Shown piece after piece: positions 34,880 to 43,729 of a stretch of DNA of 64,000 nt. The first letter of the stretch is position 1; each line of letters opens with the position of its first letter. Both the position numbers and the translations under genes were made by a program. The stretch spans positions 55,528-119,527 of the forward strand of contig CADBKZ010000020.1 in NCBI GenBank assembly GCA_902795355.1, read 5' to 3'. The DNA is from an uncultured Ruminococcus sp. Its GTDB lineage: Bacteria; Bacillota; Clostridia; Oscillospirales; CAG-272. The notes under the pieces are model-generated. The model was not told where the DNA came from and searched no databases. It saw nothing but the letters and a program-made list of their open reading frames with translations.

Positions 34880-35165
34880 GGAAATCTCCTGCCGAAATCT
34901 TTTCTGTTGCTCTTACTTGACAATCCGGCGGGGACCGCGAAGCGAGAGCGAGCGGTGGAAGGAGTTATGAAAGAGTAACTCCCTCCGTCAGGCTCCTCCG
35001 TCGCCCGCCACCTCCCCCAAGGAGGAGGTAAAAAGACAAACCGCCGAAAAGACAAAAGGGTATCATTTTTTCCAATTGGCAGTAGCTGAAAACCTCCCTC
35101 CCCGAGGGAGGGGGACCGCGAAGCGAGAGCGAGCGGTGGAAGGAGTTCCTCAAAAAAATCGGGAA
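34880..35165. repeat. Palindromic cassette island 5, inside the pyr cluster
   Basis: The 554 bp between carB and pyrK hold no gene. After an unremarkable stretch (34711-34900), cassettes with inner hairpin GACCGCGAAGCGAGAGCGAGCGGT and tail GGAAGGAGTT appear at about 34930-34970 and 35110-35150, with a reversed ACCTCC cassette between. Confidence 0.8.
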
Positions 35166-35187
35166 AGCAAACGCAAAGGAATATTTT

Positions 35188-35922
35188 ATGAAACAGGGAA
35201 TCTTTGAAATTCTGAAAAACGAGCGGTTGGCCCCGAATGTGTTCCGCATGGTTCTCGCGGGGGACACCTCGGCCATAACCGCCGCGGGGCAGTTTGTCAA
35301 CATCGCGCTCGAAGGCAAGTACCTGCGCCGCCCGATCTCGGTCTGCGACCTTGACGGCGACCGCTTGACGCTGATCTACAAGGCGGTCGGTTCGGGAACG
35401 GCGCAAATGGCGTCCCTGCCCGCGGGCGGCTCGCTCGATCTGCTCACGGGCTTGGGCAACGGCTACGACATTTCCGAGAGCGGCGACCGCCCCGTTCTGC
35501 TCGGCGGCGGCGTCGGCGTTCCGCCCCTCTATCTGCTCGCGCGGCGGCTGCTCGCCGCAGGCAAGCGCGTGTCGGTCGTCCTCGGGTTCAACACGGCCGC
35601 CGAGGTGTTCTGCGAGGCCGATTTCCGCGCCCTCGGCGCAATTGTTACGGTTACGACCGCGGACGGCTCCTACGGAATCCGCGGGTTTGTGACCGACGCG
35701 CTCCCGACCGACTATGATTATTTCTTCACCTGCGGCCCCGAACCCATGCTCAAAGCCGTTTGGCGCGCCGCGCGCACGGACGGGCAGTTCAGCTTTGAGG
35801 AGCGCATGGGCTGCGGCTTCGGCGCCTGCATGGGGTGCAGCTGCAAAACGGTTACGGGCTACAAGCGCATCTGCCGCGACGGCCCCGTTCTGAAAAAGGG
35901 GGAAATCTTATGGGAAACGTAA
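35188..35922 (+). CDS. pyrK: Dihydroorotate dehydrogenase electron-transfer subunit PyrK
   Basis: A 244-residue FAD and [2Fe-2S] protein of the ferredoxin reductase family. The flavin motif RRPISVCD is near residue 49, the NAD-binding GGGVGVPPLYLLARRL follows, and four Cys lie in CGFGACMGCSCK and the later IC (about residues 211-231). With PyrD it forms the NAD-linked class 1B dihydroorotate dehydrogenase. AAAGGAA lies eight bases before the ATG. It overlaps pyrD by 13 bases, so the two are coupled. Confidence 0.95.
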   Translation: MKQGIFEILKNERLAPNVFRMVLAGDTSAITAAGQFVNIALEGKYLRRPISVCDLDGDRLTLIYKAVGSGTAQMASLPAGGSLDLLTGLGNGYDISESGDRPVLLGGGVGVPPLYLLARRLLAAGKRVSVVLGFNTAAEVFCEADFRALGAIVTVTTADGSYGIRGFVTDALPTDYDYFFTCGPEPMLKAVWRAARTDGQFSFEERMGCGFGACMGCSCKTVTGYKRICRDGPVLKKGEILWET

Positions 35923-36830
35923 ACGACCGTCTGAAAGTCACGCTCTGCGGGATTCCACTCGATAACCCCGTCATTCCCGCCTCGGGGACCTTCGGCTACG
36001 GCCGCGAGTTCGCCGAGCTGTACGACATTGACATTCTCGGAACCTTTTCCTTCAAGGGGACCACGCGGCAGGCGCGCTTCGGCAACCCCACGCCGCGCAT
36101 CGCCGAATGCACGGCGGGCATGATCAACGCGGTCGGGTTGCAGAACCCGGGGGTTGACGCGGTGATTGCCGAGGAGCTTCCGCGCATGAAAACCTACTTT
36201 CATAAACCCGTTATGGCCAATGTTTCGGGCTTTTCGGTGGAAGATTACGCCGAAACCTGCGCCCTGCTCGACCGCGAGGAGCAGGTGGGCTGGCTCGAAG
36301 TCAACGTGTCCTGCCCGAACGTGCATGGCGGGGGGATGAGCTTCGGGACCGACCCCGCGGCGGCCGCCGAGGTCACAAGGGCGGTCAAAAAGGTTGCGAA
36401 AAAACCCGTAATCGTCAAGCTCTCGCCCAATGTTACCGACATTGTTTCCATTGCCAAAGCCTGCGAGGACGCGGGCGCGGACGGGATCAGCCTGATCAAC
36501 ACGCTGCTCGGCATGCGCATCGACCTGAAAACGAAAAAGCCGGTCGTGGCCAACACCATGGGCGGGCTTTCCGGCCCCGCCGTCTTTCCCGTTGCGCTCC
36601 GCATGGTGTATCAAACGGCGCGCGCGGTCAAAATTCCCGTGGTGGGCATGGGCGGCGTTTCCTCGGCCGAGGACGTGATTGAAATGATGCTTGCGGGCGC
36701 CTCGGCGGTGGAAGTTGGCGCGGCGAATCTGGTGGACCCGTTCGCCTGCAAAAAAATCATCGAAAATCTGCCCGAGGCGATGGACCGCTACGGAATCGGA
36801 ACCCTTTCGGACATCGTTGGCCTCGCATGA
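35910..36830 (+). CDS. pyrD: Dihydroorotate dehydrogenase catalytic subunit, class 1B
   Basis: A 306-residue FMN barrel enzyme. NVSCPNVHGGG contains the catalytic Cys that identifies class 1 enzymes, and PVVGMGGVSSAEDVIEMM is the phosphate-binding end. The start ATG lies within the last codons of pyrK, with AAAGGGGGAAA just upstream. Use of the PyrK partner implies NAD as final acceptor, which suits an anaerobe. The next gene of the pathway, pyrF, is separated by a 500-bp repeat island. Confidence 0.96.
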   Translation: MGNVNDRLKVTLCGIPLDNPVIPASGTFGYGREFAELYDIDILGTFSFKGTTRQARFGNPTPRIAECTAGMINAVGLQNPGVDAVIAEELPRMKTYFHKPVMANVSGFSVEDYAETCALLDREEQVGWLEVNVSCPNVHGGGMSFGTDPAAAAEVTRAVKKVAKKPVIVKLSPNVTDIVSIAKACEDAGADGISLINTLLGMRIDLKTKKPVVANTMGGLSGPAVFPVALRMVYQTARAVKIPVVGMGGVSSAEDVIEMMLAGASAVEVGAANLVDPFACKKIIENLPEAMDRYGIGTLSDIVGLA

Positions 36831-36844
36831 TGCCGCAAACATTC

Positions 36845-37215
36845 CCGTCAGAAACTCCTACCGGCAGGTTCGCAAGCTCACCTGCCACCTCGTTATCGGC
36901 TTGCCGATTATGAGCTCTCGCGAAGCGAATGAGAGAGTAAAAAACAGCGGTTGCCGCAAAAGCCCTCTCCGTCACGCTAACGCGTGCCAGCTCCCCCCGA
37001 GGGGGAGCCTTAAAGAAACCAATCGTTGGAAACTCCTTCCGTCTTGTCGCTCCGCTCCAAGCCACCTCCCCCAAAGGTGGAGGTAAAAGTAGTTGGCAAG
37101 CGGAAAGAATAACCGATGTTTATTCCTTCCAATGGGAACTAACTTGAAACCTCCCTCTTGAGGGAGGGGGACCATGAAGCGGAGCGAATGGTGGAAGGAG
37201 TTTTACTTCCCGTTT
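36845..37215. repeat. Palindromic cassette island 6, inside the pyr cluster
   Basis: The 500 bp between pyrD and pyrF contain no gene. Seen are a cassette with inner CTCGCGAAGCGAA (about 36905-36935), one with inner CACGCTAACGCGTG (about 36965-37010) that duplicates a unit of island 1 including its linker AAAGAAACCAATCGTTGGAA, and two ACCTCC cassettes (37065-37085 and 37150-37205). Confidence 0.8.
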
Positions 37216-37330
37216 TCGCTTTCTTCCCGTTATCCGAAACAGCGGGAACATAATTTCTGAACATTTTTGAAAGGAGTCAAGGCTTCGGGGGAAGAGAAAA
37301 CCCTTCCGCCGGAACCGAAAAATCAAAGTT

Positions 37331-38029
37331 ATGGGAAAAGATGTAATCGTCGCCTGCGATTTTGACAGCGCGGAAAAAACCTTTGCCTTTCTTGACCGTT
37401 TTACGGGTCGGAAACCGTTTGTCAAAATCGGCATGGAGTTGTACTACGCGGAAGGGCCGTCGATCGTCCGCGCCGTCAAGGAGCGGGGGCACCGGATCTT
37501 CCTCGACCTGAAACTGCACGACATTCCGAACACGGTCAAAAAGGCGATGGCGGTGTTATCGGGGCTGGATGTGGACATGTGCAACCTGCATGCCGCGGGA
37601 ACGCGCGAAATGATGGAAGCCGCGCTCGAAGGGCTGACCCGCCCCGACGGGAGCCGCCCGCTCCTGATTGCGGTGACGCAGCTGACGTCCACCGACCAAG
37701 CGCGCATGGAGCGCGACCTGCTGATCCGCGAGCCGATTGCCGAGGTGGTTCTGCACTACGCGCAAACCGCGCGCGACGCGGGGCTTGACGGCGTGGTCTG
37801 TTCCCCCATGGAAGCCGATCGGGTCCACGCGGCCTGCGGGCGGTCGTTCCTGACCGTTACCCCCGGGGTGCGGTTTGCCGACGGCGACCGCGGCGACCAG
37901 CGGCGCGTAACGACCCCCGCCGAGGCAAAGCGGATCGGGTCGGATTATATCGTGGTCGGTCGGCCGATTACCGCCGCGCCGGATCCCGTTGCGGCTTATG
38001 AACGCTGTGTCCGCGAGTTTGCGGGTTAA
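37331..38029 (+). CDS. pyrF: Orotidine 5'-phosphate decarboxylase
   Basis: A 232-residue barrel that decarboxylates OMP to UMP. The catalytic D-x-K-x-x-D array is in [12 protein letters not shown] (about residues 58-69), and VTPGVRF and IVVGRPIT form the phosphate site, as in type 1 enzymes. No proper ribosome binding site precedes the ATG. A good AAAGGAG lies about 55 bases upstream, separated by a stretch that can fold, and no in-frame start codon lies between. Translation may therefore be weak or controlled by leader folding. Followed by pyrE after 24 bases. Confidence 0.95.
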   Translation: MGKDVIVACDFDSAEKTFAFLDRFTGRKPFVKIGMELYYAEGPSIVRAVKERGHRIFLDLKLHDIPNTVKKAMAVLSGLDVDMCNLHAAGTREMMEAALEGLTRPDGSRPLLIAVTQLTSTDQARMERDLLIREPIAEVVLHYAQTARDAGLDGVVCSPMEADRVHAACGRSFLTVTPGVRFADGDRGDQRRVTTPAEAKRIGSDYIVVGRPITAAPDPVAAYERCVREFAG

Positions 38030-38053
38030 AAAACAAAGAAAGAGGGAATGAAC

Positions 38054-38701
38054 ATGAACGATCTGGAAGTACGCATTGCGAAGGACCTGCTTTCCATTGG
38101 GGCGGTGTTTTTCCGCCCCGAGGAGCCGTTTACGTGGGCGAGCGGCATTAAAAGCCCCGTTTATTGCGACAACCGGCTGACGCTGACCGCCCCCGCCGTC
38201 CGCACCGATGTGGAAGAGGGGCTTGCCGCGCTGATCCGCGCGCATTATCCCGCCGCCGAGGTGTTAATGGGAACTTCCACGGCGGGCATCGCCCATGCGG
38301 CCATCACCGCGCACCTGCTCGGGCTTCCCATGGGGTATGTCCGCTCGGGCGCGAAGGACCACGGGCGGCAGAACCAGATCGAAGGCAGGCTCGAAGCGGG
38401 GCAGAAAACAGTGGTGGTCGAGGATCTGATCTCCACGGGCGGGAGCGTAATCGAGGTGGTGGAAGTCCTGCGCGCGGCGGGCGCCGAGGTACTGGGCGTC
38501 GTCTCCATTTTCACCTATGGAATGAAAAAGGGGCTGGAACGCCTCGCCGCCGCGAACGTCAGGAACGTTTCGCTCACAAATTTTGACCGCGTTGCCGAGG
38601 TGGCCGCCGAAACGGGCTACATCAAGCCCGCCGACGTGGCGCGGCTGATCGCGTTCCGCAACAACCCCGCGGACGAGAGCTGGATCGGGGGCGCGAAATG
38701 A
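38054..38701 (+). CDS. pyrE: Orotate phosphoribosyltransferase
   Basis: A 215-residue PRTase that joins orotate to PRPP. Family motifs: SPVYCDNR for orotate, [14 protein letters not shown] (flexible loop) and the PRPP motif [12 protein letters not shown]. Two ATG codons are possible; AGAGGG sits one base from the first (38048) and seven from the second (38054), so the second is chosen. It overlaps pyrB by four bases. Confidence 0.96.
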   Translation: MNDLEVRIAKDLLSIGAVFFRPEEPFTWASGIKSPVYCDNRLTLTAPAVRTDVEEGLAALIRAHYPAAEVLMGTSTAGIAHAAITAHLLGLPMGYVRSGAKDHGRQNQIEGRLEAGQKTVVVEDLISTGGSVIEVVEVLRAAGAEVLGVVSIFTYGMKKGLERLAAANVRNVSLTNFDRVAEVAAETGYIKPADVARLIAFRNNPADESWIGGAK

Positions 38702-39618
38702 AAAGCATCATCGATATTCTCGACCTTTCCACCGACGAGATTGAAGAGCTGATCGCCGTGGCGGAGGACATCATTCAAAATCCGCGCGCGTATGCGCACA
38801 GAATGGAAGGGAAGAAGCTCGCAACGCTCTTTTTCGAGCCGTCCACGCGCACGCGCATGAGCTTTGAGGCGGCCATGTACGAGCTTGGCGGAAACGTAAT
38901 TTCCATGGCGAGCGCGGCGTCGTCCTCGGCCGCCAAGGGCGAGAGCGTGGCCGACACGGTCAAAACCGTTTCCTGCTATGCGGATATCATTGCCATGCGC
39001 CATCCCAAAGAGGGTGCGGCGCTCGTTGCCGCCAACAGCGCGAGCGTTCCCGTAATCAACGCGGGGGACGGCGGCCATTGCCACCCCACGCAAACGCTGG
39101 CCGACCTCTTTACCATCCGCCGCGAAAAGGGGCGTTTCTCGGGGCTGACCGTGGGCGTTTGCGGCGACCTGAAATTCGGCCGCACGGTGCATTCGCTGAT
39201 CAACGCGCTTTCCCGCTATCCCGACGTGCACTTTGTTCTGATCTCGCCCGAGGAACTCAAAGTTCCGAGTTACGTCAAGCGGGATGTGCTGGCGAAAAAG
39301 GGCATCCCCTACGAGCAAACCACCAACCTCGAAGGCGTGATCGGCGACCTTGACATCCTCTATATGACCCGCGTTCAGCGCGAACGCTTCTTCAACGAAG
39401 AGGACTACCTGCGCCTGCGCGACAGCTACATTCTGACGCCCGAAAAACTCAAAGGGGCAAAGGCCGATCTTTCGGTGATGCACCCCCTGCCGCGCGTGAA
39501 CGAGATCAGCGTGGCGATTGACGACGACCCGCGCGCCTGCTATTTCAAGCAGGTGAAAAACGGCAAGTATATGCGCATGGCGCTGATTCTGAAACTGATC
39601 GGGGGAGACGGACAATGA
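38698..39618 (+). CDS. pyrB: Aspartate carbamoyltransferase catalytic subunit
   Basis: A 306-residue enzyme condensing carbamoyl phosphate with aspartate. Motifs: [13 protein letters not shown] for carbamoyl phosphate, [12 protein letters not shown], and HPLPRVNEI for aspartate. It overlaps both pyrE and pyrI by ATGA. Presence of PyrI next door implies the allosteric 2x3 + 3x2 holoenzyme known from E. coli, regulated by CTP and ATP. Confidence 0.97.
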   Translation: MKSIIDILDLSTDEIEELIAVAEDIIQNPRAYAHRMEGKKLATLFFEPSTRTRMSFEAAMYELGGNVISMASAASSSAAKGESVADTVKTVSCYADIIAMRHPKEGAALVAANSASVPVINAGDGGHCHPTQTLADLFTIRREKGRFSGLTVGVCGDLKFGRTVHSLINALSRYPDVHFVLISPEELKVPSYVKRDVLAKKGIPYEQTTNLEGVIGDLDILYMTRVQRERFFNEEDYLRLRDSYILTPEKLKGAKADLSVMHPLPRVNEISVAIDDDPRACYFKQVKNGKYMRMALILKLIGGDGQ

Positions 39619-40031
39619 ACATTGATTCCATTCGCAACGGCGTGGTGATCGACCACATTTCGGCGGGCTGCGGCATGCGGCTTTATCACCTGCTCGGGCT
39701 GGAAACGCTCGACGTTTCGGTGGCGATCATCAAGAACGTGTCGAGCCGCAAGCTCGGCAAAAAGGACATCATCAAGATCGACGCGCCCATCCCCGTCAAC
39801 CTCGATGTAATCGGGTTTGTGGATCCCATGGCAACGGTCAACATCATCCGCGATGGCAAGCTGATCGAAAAGAAGAGCATTGAAATGCCGGAGCTGTTGC
39901 GCAACGTAATCCGCTGCAACAACCCGCGGTGCATCACTACCACCGAGCAGGAACTGCCGCACCTGTTCCGCCTGACCGACCGCGACCGCAAAATTTACCG
40001 TTGCGTGTATTGCGAAACCAAGGCGCAATGA
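39615..40031 (+). CDS. pyrI: Aspartate carbamoyltransferase regulatory subunit
   Basis: A 138-residue protein, slightly shorter than E. coli PyrI (153). The nucleotide-binding domain ([19 protein letters not shown]) is followed by the zinc domain with four Cys in CNNPRC and CVYC. It gives feedback control of PyrB. PyrR attenuation and PyrI feedback thus coexist in this cluster. ATGA overlaps on both sides. Confidence 0.96.
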   Translation: MNIDSIRNGVVIDHISAGCGMRLYHLLGLETLDVSVAIIKNVSSRKLGKKDIIKIDAPIPVNLDVIGFVDPMATVNIIRDGKLIEKKSIEMPELLRNVIRCNNPRCITTTEQELPHLFRLTDRDRKIYRCVYCETKAQ

Positions 40032-40522
40032 AAAGCGCGTATTTTGCCGGCGGGTGCTTTTGGTGCGTTACGCCCGTGTTCGCGCGGCTCGGCGGCGTTG
40101 GGAGCGTTACGAGCGGGTATTGCGGCGGCAGGGAAGCGTCGCCCGCCTACGAGGATGTCAAACGCCAGCGCACCGGCCACCGCGAAACGGTCCGCGTGGA
40201 TTATGATGAAACGCTGGTGGATTACGCGCGGCTGTTGGACGTGTTTTTCGCGAACGTGGACCCGTTTGACGGCGGCGGACAGTTTATCGATCGGGGGCAT
40301 TCCTACACGCTTGCCGTCTATTTTCAAACCGCAGAAGAGGAAGCGGCCGCGCGCGCCAAGCGCGCGGCGGTGGAACGCGCGGCGGGAAAGCCCGCGGCCG
40401 TGAGCATAGAGCCGCTCGGGCCGTTCTGGACCGCCGAGGAATACCACCAGAATTTCTATTTGAAACAGCCCGAAGCGTTTGCCGAAGAGCTTCGCAAATC
40501 GGGGCGAAAGCAGCCCGAATAA
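40028..40522 (+). CDS. msrA: Peptide methionine sulfoxide reductase MsrA
   Basis: A 164-residue MsrA reducing methionine-S-sulfoxide in proteins. The catalytic motif GGCFWC is at residues 8-13, with GYCGG at about 31-35 and the substrate-site EYHQNFY near the C-terminus. It overlaps pyrI by ATGA, so it is translated with the pyrimidine genes although it has no known role there. A terminator follows. Attachment to a pyr operon is uncommon. Confidence 0.95.
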   Translation: MKSAYFAGGCFWCVTPVFARLGGVGSVTSGYCGGREASPAYEDVKRQRTGHRETVRVDYDETLVDYARLLDVFFANVDPFDGGGQFIDRGHSYTLAVYFQTAEEEAAARAKRAAVERAAGKPAAVSIEPLGPFWTAEEYHQNFYLKQPEAFAEELRKSGRKQPE

Positions 40523-40605
40523 AGGCGGGTTTCCGCGCTCGGTTTGCTTTGCCGCCGTCGGCTCGGGTCGCGGGTTTGGGCTGCAAGCTCGGGCCGCGCG
40601 CCCAT

Positions 40606-40645
40606 AAACCGCGGGTTCCCTTTGGGGAGCCGGCGGTTTTGTTTT
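40606..40645 (+). terminator. Terminator of the pyr-msrA operon
   Basis: A stem of 14 pairs with one mismatch (40606-40620 with 40625-40639, loop TTTG) followed by TTTTGTTTTT, about 85 bases after the msrA stop. Confidence 0.7.
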
Positions 40646-40669
40646 TGTCGGGGAAAGGCGATGGCCTTG

Positions 40670-41690
40670 GGGGAACTGCCCGTTGGAAAGCCTCATCCGT
40701 CAGACAACCGAGGCTTGACAGCCTCTCTGTCTGCCACCTTCCCCCAAGGGGAAGGCTCAAAGTTACAACACCGTAGAGAACAACCTGCGGTTGTATGGTG
40801 CTTGCTTCCACTGCAAATGGCACACAGAAAAAGAAAAAACCCTATTGCCGTAGGGCGGGGGCTTGCTCCCGCCGGAAGCGAAGTTTTTTGCAAATAAACG
40901 GCAGTGAATATCCGTAAATAGGTTATTTTCTTTTTTCGTTTGCTTTACGGCGGGAGCAAGCACCATACAACCGCAGGTTGTTCCCTGCGGCAATGGAATC
41001 GGAAACTTTCCCCAACGGGAGAAGGCTTATAATGTTTGCGAACAGCGGGAAGAAAGCAGAAACGGTTTATTCCCAACGGAAAGTTACTTGGAGCCTTCTC
41101 CCGTCGGAGAAGGTGGCCGCGGAGCGGCCGGATGAGGCTTCCGCTTGCTGGTTACTTCGCCTCGCCCTTTGGGAAAATCGGCAAGCCGATAACGAGGTCA
41201 GGCTGCAAGCAGCCGGAGAGGGTTAAACCTGTGGTTTTATTTCAACAACCCTCTCCGTCAGGCTCACAGGTTCGCCTGCCACCTCTCCCCGAGGGCGAGG
41301 CTTGAAGTAACTGCAAGCGTGCGCGCCACCTCCCCCAAGGAGGAGGTAAGGAAACAGGCATGCAAAAAGGTGAAAGACGTTTATTTTATCCAAATGGCAG
41401 TAACTTGAAATCTCCCCCGATGGTGGAGGTAAAAGTAGTTGGCAATCGGAAAGGGGAAACGATGTTTATTTCCATCGGGAACGAACTTGAAACCTCCTCC
41501 TTGGGGGAGGGGGACCGTGAGCGAGAGCGAACGGTGGAAGGAGTTTTTGGCGGTTGGTTTCTTCGAGGCTTCCCCTTGGGGAAATCGGCAAAGCAACGGG
41601 CAATCGGGAGCCTCATCCATAAGTCGCTTGCGACTTTGCCGCCATTCCCCCAAGGGGAAGGCTTGGAGCAACTTCCCGCTGAAACCTTTT
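40670..41690. repeat. Palindromic cassette island 7
   Basis: About 1 kb without a gene. Left to right: a reversed cassette with the long inner hairpin (40687-40755), an array of CCGCAGGTTGT / GGCGGGAGCAAGC units (about 40780-40990), a CCTTCTCC cassette with inner GCCGCGGAGCGGC (41092-41140), a GAGAGGTGG-type cassette (41255-41305), ACCTCC cassettes (41325-41350, 41500-41545) and a reversed one with inner AAGTCGCTTGCGACTT (41610-41665). 41691-41800 shows nothing further. Confidence 0.85.
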
Positions 41691-41802
41691 TCCGCGTTTT
41701 CTTTTTCGGGGCGTAACCGTTTCGGGAAAACGGCGAGAATATAAATAAAATTGGTAAACGGCGAATCTTTGCGCGGACGCGCGGCAAAAATCGGATGGAT
41801 GG

Positions 41803-41831
41803 TTGACAAGTCCGCGAAAACATGCTATAAT
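41803..41831 (+). promoter_or_regulatory. Consensus promoter of the surface-polymer locus
   Basis: Perfect TTGACA (41803-41808), 17-bp spacer, perfect TATAAT (41826-41831) preceded by TGC (extended -10). It is the only strong promoter seen for the genes 41912-48795. Confidence 0.9.
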
Positions 41832-41911
41832 AATCCTGTGGCAACTTTCCCGCGGCGCAAATTCCGCGCGCGGAACCGAGCCAAATCGCCCACAGCCAAA
41901 CGGAGAAACCA

Positions 41912-43645
41912 ATGAATCTGACTGAACGCAAAAAACGCATATTTCCCGCGCTTCTGGCGGCTCTCGCGCTCCCGTTGGTCGTTTGCGTGGAAGCGCCGTT
42001 CGAAATTTTCGGCAGCAACCTCGGGGAGTTTCTCTTCTCGCTCTCGGATTTTCTGCCGTTCTGCCTGCTGTTCGCCGTCGGCGGCGCGGCCGGAATCTTC
42101 GCCGTCCTGTTCTTCCTGCCGCAAAAGATTTACCGCTTTGTCTATCCCGCGGTAGTTGCGGCGGCGTTCCTCTTCTTTTTGCAGGGGACCTACCTCAACC
42201 TCGGACTGACCTCGCTCCCCGGGGACCATTTGGAAGGCGTTCCCGTTTCGGCGGCGGCAAAGGTCGTCAACACGGTCGTCTGGGTCGCGGGGCTTTCGCT
42301 CGCGGTCGGCTCGGCGTTTTTCAAAAAGCGCGACGTCGTTTCCATCGTTTGTCTGCTGCTCTCGCTGGTTGTGGTGGGAACGCAGGTGATCAACACCGTG
42401 TTTGTGGCGGTTTCCAACGGGGAGATCACAAAATCCAAATACGATCGGCTGGAGCAATCCACGTCCGAGAGCATTCCGCGCGTGATGTCCAAAAAGAACC
42501 TGACCACCGTTTCGGCGGACGGGAACGTGATCGTTTTCATTGTGGACCGATTCGACGAAAACTATGCCGAGCGCGCTTTTCGGGAGTCGCCCGAGGTCTA
42601 CGGCGAGCTTACGGGCTTTACGTGGTTTCAGGACCACATTTCGCTCTTTGCCCATACCTACCCTGCCGTTACATGGATGCTGACCAACGCGCCCTATTCC
42701 TGCGATACCGACCGCGTAACCTACCAGAACGCGGCGTTCGCGGGGGAGACCCCCATTGGAAAGCTCTCGGAAGCGGGCTACACCGTTAACGTTTATTCGC
42801 AGGCGGTTTACGCGTACAGCGACGAATCGAACCTGCCGCCGTATCTTGCCAACGTGGTTCCGGTGGAACATTTTGCAACGCTGACCGCGGCCGACCGCGC
42901 AACGCTTGCGGGAACCATGATCCGCATGGCGTTCTACCGCTGTTTGCCGTTCCTGCTCAAAGGGGCGGCGGGGAACATCGGCTCCGAGGCAACCGCAAAA
43001 ATCGTTCTGGAAGCGCAGTCCGAAAACGCGTACACGCTCGATATGAAGGACGTTTACGAAACGCTGACCGCCGAGGATTTTACGCTCGCCGAGGGGAAAA
43101 CGTACAGCTACATTCACATTACGGGGTGCCACGGCGTTACCTACAACGAGAATTTTGAAACCCCGACCGAAAGCGAGGCAAAGAACATTGCCACCTCGGT
43201 CCGCGCGAGCTTCCGGATTATCGACCGCTATTTGCGGGAAATGAAGCGGCTCGGAGTTTACGAGGACGCCACCATTCTGATTACGGGCGACCACGGCGCG
43301 GCCCTCAACGACACCCGCGAGGTGCGCGAACCCCGCCTGACCGCGCTGTTCGCAAAGCCCTCGGGCAGCGGGAGCGAGCCGTTGCGGATCTCCGCGGCGC
43401 AGGTCTCGCACGAGGACCTTTGGGCAACCGTGTTCCGCTCCGAGGGGCTGGACGGCGCGGGGGACTACGGAACTTCGGTGTTCGAGGTGGCCGAGGGAAC
43501 CGACCGCACGCGTTACCACCGCTGGCAGACCTACATGCGCCGGAGCCTTGACGAATATGTTTACGAGGTGACGGGCGCGGGCAAAACGTTTTCCAATTGG
43601 CGCGAGGCAAGCCGCGAACATTGGGATAAGTTTTTAATGGATTAA
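41912..43645 (+). CDS. Membrane-anchored alkaline phosphatase/sulfatase-superfamily transferase
   Basis: A 577-residue protein with five N-terminal hydrophobic helices (residues about 10-170) and a large extracellular domain. That domain has the metal and nucleophile layout of the sulfatase/LTA-synthase superfamily: VIVFIVDRFDENY (first Asp), TYPAVTWMLTNAPYS with the candidate Thr nucleophile, YIHITGCHG, and ITGDHGAAL at the C-terminal metal site. The plan resembles LTA synthase and phosphoethanolamine or phosphoglycerol transferases more than soluble sulfatases. It probably moves a phospho-alcohol group outside the cell; the substrate is inferred only from neighbours. First gene of the locus; CGGAGA precedes the ATG. 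Confidence 0.75.
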   Translation: MNLTERKKRIFPALLAALALPLVVCVEAPFEIFGSNLGEFLFSLSDFLPFCLLFAVGGAAGIFAVLFFLPQKIYRFVYPAVVAAAFLFFLQGTYLNLGLTSLPGDHLEGVPVSAAAKVVNTVVWVAGLSLAVGSAFFKKRDVVSIVCLLLSLVVVGTQVINTVFVAVSNGEITKSKYDRLEQSTSESIPRVMSKKNLTTVSADGNVIVFIVDRFDENYAERAFRESPEVYGELTGFTWFQDHISLFAHTYPAVTWMLTNAPYSCDTDRVTYQNAAFAGETPIGKLSEAGYTVNVYSQAVYAYSDESNLPPYLANVVPVEHFATLTAADRATLAGTMIRMAFYRCLPFLLKGAAGNIGSEATAKIVLEAQSENAYTLDMKDVYETLTAEDFTLAEGKTYSYIHITGCHGVTYNENFETPTESEAKNIATSVRASFRIIDRYLREMKRLGVYEDATILITGDHGAALNDTREVREPRLTALFAKPSGSGSEPLRISAAQVSHEDLWATVFRSEGLDGAGDYGTSVFEVAEGTDRTRYHRWQTYMRRSLDEYVYEVTGAGKTFSNWREASREHWDKFLMD

Positions 43646-43729
43646 GACGTCGCCGCGAATTGCGCGGCCCGCGCCTTAACGCAATACGGGATCGCCCGAA
43701 TCCATGAAAGACAGAGGACATTTCGCAAT

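Noticed and set aside
34923..35187. Separate promoter for pyrK
   Set aside because: A TTGACA occurs at 34917, but no acceptable -10 lies 16-18 bp downstream; the stretch is explained by cassettes.
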